Source: Polytrichum commune
Lineage: Eukaryota > Streptophyta > Polytrichopsida > Polytrichales > Polytrichaceae
Length of the DNA stretch: 64,000 nt
Assembly: GCA_950295325.1 (NCBI GenBank)
Contig: OX485803.1
Location: 9,300,001 to 9,364,000 of the forward strand
Direction: 5' to 3'
A model generated the notes under the pieces. The model had not been told where the DNA came from. It saw only the letters and a list, made by a program, of their open reading frames with translations, and did no database searches. The number at the start of each line of letters is the position of its first letter. The first letter of the stretch is position 1. The position numbers and the translations under genes were made by a program. Of the stretch, positions 35,460 through 45,864 are shown one piece after another.

Positions 35460-35980
35460 GGCGGAAGAGCACCGGGTCTGTTAGATCCGGACGAGGCCAG
35501 TCCCTTGTCCCGCGGACTTCGGATCGGTCCCGGACTCCAAACAGAGCTAGGACGCCGATAAGGCACCAGACTTTGGATCGAGAGGCAACTCCGAGCAGGG
35601 GTAAGGCCCCTATGACCCAAGCCTCGCCGTCGTCTCCTCCGGACTGCCAAATGGTTAGCCCATTCCCTCCGCCACCCTCAAGGGCGGCCTCCAACAGGGA
35701 TCCACGGACTGCCTCGATCTCGGGCGGACAGAATCCGGAACAGCGCACCGGAAGCGATCCTTCTCCGATCCGAAGCATCCGGAAGGGAAGTACAGTTTCT
35801 GGAACACCGCGGACCGAAGGAGCAGCGGACTCGGAGGATGAGATTGCCCCTTCTCCGAACATGAGGAGGATGCTTACACGGCTACAGAAGGCATCGCCGG
35901 GAGGAGGCTCATCCGCCGTTAGTGGACTCGGCAGCCACTCGAAGGAGGGAGCAACTCAGAAGAAGCACCGCTCTTCTTAG
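35408..35980 (+). CDS. Downstream ORF, probably the displaced C-terminus of the 508-residue ORF
   Basis: This frame, one base back from the upstream ORF, is open from 35408 to the stop at 35978-35980 and has no good ATG at its start; the first plausible initiator is a GTG at 35456. The 174 residues from there are Arg/Ser/Pro-rich and disordered (runs such as SRTPNRARTP), with a short acidic patch (DSEDE) and a basic end (KKHRSS). It shares the GC and CCGGA bias of the upstream ORF. It was most likely part of the same protein before the 11-bp duplication. A programmed -1 shift is the alternative, but I see no slippery heptamer in the overlap. Confidence 0.5.
   Translation, partial: FRKSSGRAPERICSPQVRRKSTGSVRSGRGQSLVPRTSDRSRTPNRARTPIRHQTLDREATPSRGKAPMTQASPSSPPDCQMVSPFPPPPSRAASNRDPRTASISGGQNPEQRTGSDPSPIRSIRKGSTVSGTPRTEGAADSEDEIAPSPNMRRMLTRLQKASPGGGSSAVSGLGSHSKEGATQKKHRSS
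35409..35430 (+). repeat. 11-bp tandem duplication at the frame break
   Basis: TCCGGAAGAGC occurs at 35409-35419 and again at 35420-35430, followed by TCCGGAAAGG. Eleven bases are not a multiple of three, and loss of one unit would put the two ORFs into one frame. The duplication therefore explains the break. Confidence 0.75.
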
Positions 35981-37340
35981 GTTAGGATGGTAGTTATAAT
36001 AGTTAGGCAGAATAGAGGTTGGAAGATAGGACTTAGGAGTTTTTGAAGATGAGGAATAAAATTCTCCCTTGGGTTTTGTCAGCGGAAAATCCGGATCTTA
36101 ATCCGGGAAATCCAGGAGAACGGATGCAGTTAGGGTTTTTCGTAGGCGGCCGCCGCCCTCAGGTTAGGGATTTTGGGCCTCTACTTAAGGCTGAATAAGG
36201 AGTTGGAGAAGGGTTCCTTTTCCCTTGCTGTATTTTGATTGCTCCTACTCTAATAAATTCTTTTTGATCTCTCACTCCTTGACTATCCTTGCTTGATTTT
36301 GTGTACGAATGATTCTAAGATTGTTAGCGGAGGAGAGAGAGCATGAGGGGATAGGAGTTCCGGATAGGGCATAGGAGAAGAAACCCGGATCAGAACTAGT
36401 TATTGCCTTGCGGATCCTCTCTGTGTGTAGTGAGAGGGAAACCTCACTATTCCGGATGGTTGAGTAACGTCGAGGTGGGATAGCCGCTGGGAGGATTGGG
36501 TGAGATCCGGAAGGGATCCGGCCTTGCGCCATCCGAGCTTCTGAAGAGGTCCTACCGCCCTTAGACGGACCAATCCGGAAAGTAGTACGGATCGCCCAGT
36601 TAGCCCAGATTGAGTAGAGTCCCAGGAAGTGATAGCCAGATCGATCCGTTAGAAGGAGGAGGGAAGGACCGGAACAGTTCGGATTCCGGGTTGGAGGCCA
36701 TCTTCGGAGTGTAGTGGAAAGGGAACCTCATTGTTCCGGATGTCTGGGTAACGTCTAGGTGAGATAGCCGTGGGGAGGACTAGGCAAAGGTGCGGAAGGG
36801 ATCCGGACTTGCGCCAATCTGATCTTCTGAAGAGGTCTCACCGCTTGTGGACGGGACAATCCGGAAAGTGGTACGGATCACCCACTTATCCCATCGAGTC
36901 AGATCTCCGGTTGGAATCTGGAATACTCCGGTCGTTGTAGTCCTAAGATATAATCCGGATCTCCATGTGTGACCTGCCAAGACGGATTTGGCCAATCCGG
37001 ATTGGTTGTGAGGGAATATCCGGATCCCAATCTTATAAGGGACGTCCTCACCGGAAGAAACCACCTATTCTAGAGGGTAGAACGTAGAGGGGTAAATCTG
37101 GATCAGAGGGGTGAGTAAGTATTATAGCTAGGACCTAGAAAGGCAAACTCCGGAAGAAGAAGAGTTTCCAAAAGACCGGAAGGCCGGAAACCGGGGTTTC
37201 CGGAAATTCGGCTAAGGAGTGGAAAATAAGTGGGTACGGAGAGTTCTCGACCTCCTACACTTCACAGAATCCCTGGACGATACTAGGGTCATCCGGACAA
37301 AACCGGATTAGGCACTTAAAAACGCCAATCCGGATATTTT
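35981..37340. other. CCGGA-rich non-coding tail of the same insertion
   Basis: After the ORF, two AATAAA words (36054 and 36253) could serve as polyadenylation signals. The motif CCGGA stays very frequent to about 37330 and then stops abruptly, which probably marks the right edge of the insertion. A duplicated block is listed at 36425-36605 and 36709-36892. Confidence 0.5.
36425..36892. repeat. Direct duplication of about 180 bp, units 284 bp apart
   Basis: Unit 1 (36425-36605) and unit 2 (36709-36892) both read GTGTAGTG, then GGGAAACCTCA or GGGAACCTCA, TTCCGGATG, GAGATAGCCG or GGGATAGCCG, GGAAGGGATCCGG, CTTGCGCCA, TCTGAAGAGGTC and CAATCCGGAAAGT. They are separated by 103 bp of different sequence. 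Confidence 0.8.
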
Positions 37341-39135
37341 GGTGTTCGCGTGTTCCCACATACCCCTCCCTTTTTAGAAAGGGCAGAGAAGGAGTAAGCT
37401 TAATAATGTTATGCACACCATTATTTAGCCAAGTAGACATATTCAAATTCCTATAAACAAGTACTAGTTGATGTGTTGAGATTCAAAACTATTGAGTGTT
37501 GCGATCCTGAATCTTGACAATTTTCAGACTGGATATGGTGAAGCAAATGGGGAGCAAGTAAAGAATGAGAACAACCAATGTTTGTTAAGTATGTTGTGTG
37601 GCCTAGACCTATTGCACACGCCTCGAATATTGGTCCACCAATGCTAGTCCATTTAGTGTGCCCCACATTACTTTTGAGGACTTCCACATTTTGATGAATT
37701 CTCCCTTTGGTCTTGCTTCTCCTGTAGGAAAAGAATTCATGTTTCACAAAAGTGAGGTTGTTCGCAATGACCAATTCTACAAATGTTATTTTGAAAGAAT
37801 GCTCAATCAATGTTATCGTTACGTAGGGTGTAAGTTACGTCCAATTCTTGGAATCTGTCAAGGTAATAAGGCAGAGGTGCTGATTCGGTGCCTCATCTTA
37901 AACTAATGCTTATATTTGAGTGGTAAAGGTTGGGTGTGGATCTAAGAACGGACACCAAAAAAATATGTGTTGAAAAGAATTGGATAATTTGCTTAGACTT
38001 ATTAATCATTATGGACATAATAGTTATCATAATTGGGAGGGACATGTATGATCATTAAATAACTTGGAAATCCCTCACTTTGACAATGAAAAGCATCTTT
38101 ATACGACCTCCGAAATTACAAGGAAAGTGGCTACAAGCATGTTTTGGATTTGCTTATCATCAGATACTAATTTAGTGATTGCACGTTTAGTGTCATAGGA
38201 GAGGTGGGTGTAGACATAAAAGTGTTAGTATAAAAATCCGCTTACCTTAAGTTGTCCTCACAATATGCTCTCCTCTCCTTTTCATATCATTTTTTTGCCA
38301 TTCATCTCATGGTTACCTACAAACTTTAAAAAAGAAGTTACGTGTGCCTTATGTGGGCACTTGTCTGATGTGGCTAGTTAATTTTGGGTTTGATTAGACT
38401 TTAAGCACAAACATATTGGTCATGTTTTCGATCTTATGCGCTTCAAAGTGGTTAGGATGTTCATGGTATAGTTGCACAACCTTTCAACATACGTCAATTT
38501 TCATTCATGAAACTTGATGTGTACAATTGGAAAAAGAATGGCTTTACGGTAACAACATTGATGTAGACCACACTCATACGTACTCTTATTTTGCAATCAC
38601 TTCCATCTATCCAACATGCGCCTTGTAGCCAAAGTTCCACACCCAATATCTATTTGTTTGAGTGTGACATACTATTCTATTACACATTGTCTACGACTCT
38701 ACATCATAAGCACACAAAACTACCATTCTCATTGTATACGAACCTTGAAATATACATATATGTTTCAAAGTAGACATGTTTAATTCAAACGCCTTTTTTG
38801 GGTGCAAAATGGTCCAATGTTTTCCTATATCAAACACTTCTAATATAATTCTAAGGATTAAAACAACTCATTGATCGGGATAGATAAAATGTCAATGTTT
38901 AACATCCCTCCATCAATGACCACTTTGGACACACTTATAAAATCACTTTAGAAGATCACTTATATGCTTTTCAAAAAGCCATCAAAAATTAATGTTTAAT
39001 CACCTTGACCTGATTCTTATGACATTGAATTCGTACACAATTTGCTATTCGATTGGGGATTTTCTTTTCCCCACGGATCAAAGGAGGGCAAACCTTCTGG
39101 AAATGACCACAATGGGTTCATCTACCTTAACCTGG
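37341..39135. other. Intergenic DNA, nothing firmly recognised
   Basis: An 82-codon plus-strand ORF at 37658-37906 and a 119-codon minus-strand ORF at 37451-37810 overlap each other; neither has a recognisable motif. The rest is AT-rich with closed frames. Confidence 0.35.
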
Positions 39136-39205
39136 GCTGGGGCGAAACAACCCGTACACTGGTTCCTTGGAGGCAAAGGTTTAGGCATCCAACAAGGAAC
39201 GAGTA

Positions 39206-40253
39206 CACCCTAACCTTGATAATGTCACACCCTCCGTTTCACCAAAAAGTGTGATATAAACAAGGTGTGACATACTTGATAATGTCACATTTTGTGCATA
39301 ATGTGATATTATCAAAAAACATGTAGAAAATCAAAATATAATTACAATTTTTTTTTAAATAACAAATACGAGACTTCAATGTTTTTGAATGTAAAATCTT
39401 ATTCAAAATTGTGAATAACAACAAGAGCACATCATAATGTGTCATTGAGATCAGGTAAAGACCTCTCACTAGAGACAAAGAAGCTTCTAATGTCACATTG
39501 TTTTGTTGATGTTAAATGTGCAATACCAATTCTAATGAGTTTGTCATGGATTTTTTCCATTTCTAACAACTCATGAGTGCTGAAAATCTGAGAACCTTGT
39601 CTAGTCATAAAATTCAAAACATCTTTAGCATATTTTTGTGCATTGCTTAGCTTCACTACTTTAGACTCATCATCACTGCTATCAACAATCAATGGGTCCA
39701 CTTCCATGGAATCAAGAACCTGTTCGCCATCTTGCACTAATTGCACAAGCTCCTCAGTAGAAAATTCCACCTCAAAATCATCTTCACCTTCCATGTTTAT
39801 GTACTCCAAAGGACAAAGCTTTTCTACAGGCTTGCCTTCAACATCCAAACCCAAATTTAATGCGGCGATGAGTCTACCCAATTCCAAAGTTGCTTCCTCC
39901 ATTTTGGATTGAGCATTTGGACTCCGAAACACGTACCAAATTTGAAATTACACAAGGCATCCCACTATGCCGAAAGCATTGAATGAGAGCTCATTCAATG
40001 ACCCCCAATATGGTTTGCTTTAGCCCATGCTCACCCATGAACAATAATATCGAACCCATGCCCACCCATACAATCCATCCATACTTGATATTATCACATT
40101 TACACTACGGATTTTGAAAAAAAATAGTGACATTATCAAGGGTGATAGGGATAATAACGAGGGAGTTTTACACTATGAAAATCGGTTTCAAACTTTTAGG
40201 TGACAATATCAAGGTGTTCTATTAACAAGGGTGACATCATCAAGGTTAGACTG
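39206..40253 (-). mobile_element. Second Tigger/pogo-type element, 1048 bp, internally deleted
   Basis: The left end reads CACCCTAACCTTGATAATGT and the right end on the other strand reads CAGTCTAACCTTGATGATGT; both continue CAC. TA flanks it at 39204-39205 and 40254-40255. The word TTGATAATGTCAC and its complement recur several times within 100 bp of each end, like sub-terminal transposase-binding repeats. It carries a minus-strand ORF for only the C-terminal part of the transposase. It is related to, but clearly diverged from, the element at 25539-26531. Confidence 0.82.
39432..39932 (-). pseudogene. Tigger/pogo transposase, C-terminal remnant (166 codons)
   Basis: The open frame includes an acidic stretch (MEGEDDFEVEFSTEEL), a Ser/Asp-rich segment (VDSSDDESK), VKLSNAQKYAKD and a QCDIRSFFVSS tail, alignable with the fragment at 25965-26333. 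There is no helix-turn-helix and no DDE motif. The ORF is uninterrupted, which is notable in a non-autonomous element, though its ATG may lie downstream of the original deletion point. It could conceivably make a dimerising fragment; no evidence of that is visible. Confidence 0.6.
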
Positions 40254-40474
40254 TATATGGGTTTGTTCACCCAAATTCCTTAGCCTGAAGGTGGGCAATG
40301 GGATTTGTGGGGATTCGGGATTTGCTCTGGTGAACCTGTCTGATTCATTCACGGGTACTGATAGCCAGGAAAGTGCTCATTCCTGACATTGACTGCCTGT
40401 TTGTGCACACATGAATTCTGAGGTGCTCACCAACCTCCCCATTTCCTCGTGCAAGCTGCTGCAAACCATAAGAA

Positions 40475-40499
40475 AGAGAGAGAGAGAGAGAGAGAGAGA
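40475..40499. repeat. (AG)n microsatellite
   Basis: About 12 AG units. Confidence 0.97.
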
Positions 40500-42192
40500 C
40501 CCTAATGAAAGATAAAGTAGTAGATCATCTATTACTTAGGCCAGCATTACCTTTTCAGATATGAGTTGACACCGGAATGATTATCAAATATACAAAATTA
40601 GAGTAATTAGAGGAGCTCATTTGACAGTAATCAAATCCGTAACAATGTTCTGTGGGTTTGACAGTATTCCACAGAATGATCCGTTGAATATTGTCAGTCC
40701 CATATACCATTGTTATGGATCTGAGTAATGTTGTGCACTTGGGATAAGTCAATCTCAAGAAGTAGAGTTTCTATTGTAGGTATAGAGTGTGAGTAAGTGA
40801 TATAACTTAAACCCTACATGCCGACGCAATATCACCCCAAAACCATTTCCAACAATTCAAACTAATTCAAAAGCTCGTCAAAAAAACTGACACCTCTCAC
40901 AGTAGGTATGAGAATGTGGATGGAAGCTTTGTAGAGTTATGAATGCTCACACAAACTTTCAGTCGTGTATGTGTCCAAAGTGAAAGAAATTATAACGTTA
41001 GTGTGTATGTTGGTATTGTCGGACAATGGTGACTGCCAAATTATAAGTTTGCCTCAGTTTTTAGGAATTGAGTGTATATTAAGGCCCAATCGGGACTTCT
41101 TCATGCACAAACACGCATTTGAGCTACATACTTCCATTTGAAACTAATTCTTTTAAAAGTGACCCTATTTAGAATTAGCTTATTTTTCATGTCTATTTTT
41201 GAATTGGTTGACTACTTTAGTGTTATTGAAGCGTCATCCATATGTTCAAGGTATGTGGGCCTTATATGGTCACACTTACACTTGAGGGGTACATGACAAG
41301 GGCTTGTAGTTAAGAAAGGACACCAAAAAGACAAATGCCATGATGAGATTGGACATGTGCTCAAAATATAGCAACTATACAGGGTTGAGTCTTAACATAA
41401 TTGAGAGAGCCTATGTGATCATTACTACACTTTGCCATCTTTTAGATTTTGCATCTCAACTCCAATTTTAAAACTTGAAATGGCATTTTGCCAAATTCAA
41501 ATTTATTAACTAGTTGAAATAAGACTCTTGACCCGATCTAATGGCCCAAATTGTTTGTAGAGCTACAAATGCCCAAAATAGGGTCACTAACCCTAAGGGT
41601 AGGTTTCCATTAGGGTCCGAGGCCAAAGAAATTCCAAACTATTTGGTCCCAAATCCAATGACACCAAAATTTTGGATCCATAGCATTTACAATAAAGTTT
41701 GGATCCTATATATCAAAAACATGACTGTGGCACTAATGTGGCATAACTTCCATGCCAAATCTTAGTGGTCCCAACTAATGTTGTATTGGTACAAGTAAAA
41801 GTACAAACTAATATGATAATGGTATATTGGAAGGTAGAGAACTCATATTGTGGTAAGGTAATGGAATTTGTGGGGGTCCTAAATCTACATACCTAGGGAA
41901 TGCATGCAATGGTATGGCATTTGTCAAAAAAATGTAAATATACCAGAATGCAAAATTTATAATTTTACAAAAAAATGCATATGATGAGCGTCATGTGATC
42001 TCATTGCATGTTATTGTAGAGTGCATGCAAATCCAAAGTGCATGCATTCATATGAAACAAAAATGAAGAGAGACTCTACAAATGTTCTCATTTACTCATG
42101 CACTAAAACCCTATTTTCTATTGCAATGGTCTCAAGATGTTTTAATTGCACATGAAAATGGTCTGGAAGTTTTGCAATTGTGCACAAAATAA

Positions 42193-42215
42193 TATGTATG
42201 TATGTATGTATGCAT
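42193..42215. repeat. (ATGT)n microsatellite
   Basis: Roughly five ATGT units ending in ATGCATGT. Confidence 0.85.
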
Positions 42216-42797
42216 GTAGGTGCATCAACAAATGCAATGAAAATGGAAAAGCCAACAAACCCAAACATGGCCAATCTCTTATAGAATCATCTCTACATGC
42301 CTACAAAAGATGTGCAGTACAAAACACATGGTACTCTACTCCACATCTTCTTCAAAAAGGCTTGCCTCATCTAGCTCCTCCTCCGCTTCAATAAAAGAGG
42401 TTTGCCTATTTGTTGAAGAAACCATCCACATTATGGCTGCAAATTGCAACCCCTTTGCAGTTCCAAGTTGTGCATCTTTTGGCCAACTCTTGCATATCAT
42501 TATGAGGGTGTCCAAGTTTGATAACCCCAACGTGCACCTCCACAAGCTATTCAACAAAATTGCAATGAAAAAGATTCATTCGCACTTTTATCTAATTTCG
42601 GATGATGCTCATAAGTTGTTTTGCCAAGAAGTTGATGTTAGGAATTCGATTGCAATTCTCCTTTTGCCAAAGCAGAGGATGTTTGCAGTCCTTCATTCTC
42701 AATAATACTCTTTCAGTTATGCTCAACACAAGTATGGGGGGTGTCGAACAAAAATCTCGCATTACATGGCATGTGCAACGGGTGTGTTTGCAGCTTT

Positions 42798-42813
42798 GGG
42801 GGGGGGGGGGGGG
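42798..42813. repeat. Poly-G tract, 16 bases
   Basis: The longest homopolymer G run in the window; such runs are prone to assembly and sequencing error. Confidence 0.9.
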
Positions 42814-44478
42814 TCAAAAATTGCCCAACCCTACTCAAAAGGAGCAAAACATGTTTGCACCATACTTTGCAACCACTTGGTGCGTTGCATCCCTACCCAC
42901 ATAGTTTCTAATGCATTGTATGCCCTTGTAGTATGGATTCCACATCAAAGACAACATTTTTTGCGTTTTGCTGGTGTCAAATCTTGTTGCAAATAACAAT
43001 ATATTCGGTAATCAAAGACTTTGGAAAATCTCAAAATGAATTGTACGTATAGTTTGGGGTGCCAATGTTGGTATTGGAAAACATTAGGAACATTGGGAGC
43101 ATATTGTTATGCACATTCCTACATGAGTAATATATATTATCCTAAATATGGTAAATTAAAAATCATAATCAAACATAAAATACACGGGATATTTCATTGA
43201 CACAAAATTATCTTGTTGGATTTGTACCAAAAATGATCATCGAAGCCCAAAATAAGCTTTGGCTTCATAGATTCTTGGATAAGCATCCCAAATATAAGCG
43301 CTTTATTGATTGGATGGCGCATCCCAAACCTATATATAACATTGACAACCATAAAAAAAAGTCTATAAAGTCTATCTCTTTTTAACAATAACCCTGACTA
43401 TGTTATTCGTGCCCATCTCCATATTCAACTTTAATTCCATTCTTGACATCATTTTTTGTAGCTATAATATGTGTCAAGTTGTCATTGGCAATTTCTAATT
43501 GTTTTTTGGGGATAGTTGTAATACAATGTTTTTGGTCATAGCCTTGTAGCAAGTAAAAAAATGCTTAATAGATGAAAGGCATTCTAGGATGAGTTAGTGA
43601 GGCTATAGTATTGGAAAGGTACTTTTGGAGGTTACAACTACTTGAAGCCTTTGAAAAGATGAGAAGATAATCACATGAAGACGATGACAATCCTTGTAAA
43701 ATCTATTAAGGTCATAGTCATAAAGAAATAGGCCATAGGCGAGAGAGTTGAGAGTGATTTGGCATGGATAGATGACTGCATCATTAGCACCCATGATATG
43801 TGAATGAACACTAGTCTAGGAAGATAAAATTAGGAGTATAGTATTCTTGCTTGTGACACGGAGATGCACACAAAGAAATTGGAATCAGACTGAGAGCTTG
43901 AGCAAGTTTCGCATTTTTTATATTTAAAATGTGAATGGTTATAATCAGCATGATTGGGTGAGTCGTCGATTATGCTTTGCTTATGAGTTAAGTGAATAAA
44001 CAAAAGAAAAATTTAAAGAAGATAGATAAAAAGAATCTAGTGATAGGAGTACATGAAGGTGAGAGTTGTTGCTTGATAAAAGTATGAGCATATGAGGAAA
44101 CAAGAAAAGGCCATAGCCTCAATCTATGAAAGGAACATGGTGGAATAAAGAGTCAAAGAGTCACATTAAAGCCAAGGTTAAAAGATGGGCTTTGTGATAG
44201 AGAAATTGACTATAGCCTGAGCCGAAACGAATCCAAAGGCCATAGTCTAGAACATTGGCATATTGACGAAATTACAATTAAGTGAGAGTTAATGACATTG
44301 AAGATGAATGTTTACGAGTGACAAAGTAGCGTCGAAGAATACTAAAAGAGAGTGTTGTATTTTAGCAAAAGATCGAACCAAAAGTGAAACTAGAGATGGA
44401 ATATAGCTGAGAACATCAAGGAGCATAAAAAAAATGCCTAGAAATATTGACCTAAGAGAGAATTAAGAAGCAGATTAG

Positions 44479-44502
44479 AGAGAGAGAGAGAGAGAGAGAG
44501 AG
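44479..44502. repeat. (AG)n microsatellite
   Basis: About 12 AG units in a purine-rich surrounding. Confidence 0.95.
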
Positions 44503-45359
44503 CCGCAAATGACTAACAAAAGAGTGAACCTAGAGGGCGAATAACTCCGAATAAGAACCCATGGTGGAGTTGTTATAAAGTGGTTATGGATCATCATAAT
44601 CAGAACGGTCAAGAGATTTTAGAGGATTGACATAATATGATGGAGAATTGCAAGTGATGATCATGTTTGGTTGGCAAATAATCCAGTCAACAAAGAACAT
44701 ATTTTGGTATGATTACAGACAAAAATGTATGATGATTGAAATTAGGCTAGGCTAAGAATTGAATCTAATTAGGTTATGACTAAGTGGCTATAGCCTATAA
44801 ACATACATGTTTGCTTTGGAGATATTGTAGGAATTGAGCAAACCTTTATATGTTGTGTGACGATGAAGAATATGAGATAAATGTATTCTTAATTGAAACT
44901 AATGAAAGATAAATAAATAAGAGGAAATTTGATGTGTGTTTGGATTGGATTAATTGTCATTCTAATTAAGAAATATTATTAACCTCATCTGGATGAGGAT
45001 CCTTTGGAAGACTATGGCTAATACAAAGACAATTGTTGATACAAAGACTATTGCCAAAGTTGAAATAACTTCACGACTGATGTAAAGGGTGGAAATTACA
45101 ATGATAGGAGTCTACACACATAGGACGAACTCACACACAATTGAAAAAACACTTAGGAACCATAAGAGCATGAAATGAGTCAATTGAGAAGGAATGAAGA
45201 AGTAGAAAAAAAATTGATTGTTAGTAAAAACCTCAATCCAATGTGACATTAATCCTTAAAGACACTAGCTTAGTCTTCCCTAAGATCTTGTACCCTGAGT
45301 TGTTTCCTTTGGGTTAGTTTGGAGTGATAGCAAATCCTAAACTATAATAGTCATTGTCT

Positions 45360-45864
45360 CTAATTTGGGGTCCTTCTGCGGTTTCCATGCACAGAGTTGG
45401 TATCAGTGTTTATCCAAACCGGCCTATATGCCAAATTGATTGTCCACTTGAAACCTTTTTTGGTGTCCCAACGTAAATAGGTGTGGAACACATTTTGGTC
45501 TTTTGTGATTGGACAACAATATTCCACCTCAATTTGACAAAATTTGGAGTTAGTTGGAACAAAATTGAGGACAACAATGCTTTCACTAACCAATTGGTTT
45601 AGGGTGTTCTTCATCTCCTACATGTACAAAAACCATATAGTCTTTGTAACAATCTAAAACCGAATGAAAAGATATTGCCAAACATTTGTCAACAAGGCCA
45701 ACGTAATGCTTATCCATTGCAAACTCCTCATAGAAGTTTTCATTGTTGAAGAATATGGCGTCAAACTCCACGATTGTTACTCGGCTTTGAGGCCAAATTC
45801 CTTGTGTCAAAGACAAATGATATCGGCTTTGGGTGAGAGCAATGCTAATAATATATGATTCCAA
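45360..45864 (-). pseudogene. Unrecognised coding-like stretch, two overlapping minus-strand ORFs
   Basis: A 92-codon ORF (45864-45586) runs into an 84-codon ORF (45614-45360) in another frame. Their amino acid composition is balanced and protein-like (FVHVGDEEHPKP in the first; IEVEYCCPITKD and FHTYLRWDTKKGFKW in the second), which differs from the neighbouring closed sequence. They may be one broken gene or element fragment joined by a frameshift or small intron. I do not recognise the family. Confidence 0.25.

Larger units (their letters stand above)
39136..40277 (+). repeat. 93-bp foldback repeat, copy 3, split by Tigger
   Basis: The left half, GGGGCGAAACAACC through GCATCCAACAAGGAACGAG (39138-39203), and the right half, TATGGGTTTGTTCACCCAAATT (from 40256), flank the transposon. 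Joined at the TA they follow the uninterrupted copy at 17289-17381 base by base with few differences. Confidence 0.75.
40278..45359. other. Intergenic DNA with microsatellites, no recognised gene
   Basis: It contains (AG)n at 40475-40499, (ATGT)n at 42193-42215, poly-G at 42798-42813 and (AG)n at 44479-44502. A 131-codon plus ORF at 42310-42705 has no recognisable motif. 43,900-45,200 is purine-rich and closed in all frames. Confidence 0.35.

Noticed and set aside
36054-36258. AATAAA words as proven polyadenylation sites
   Set aside because: They are suitably placed but common by chance in AT-rich plant DNA; mentioned only as possibilities.
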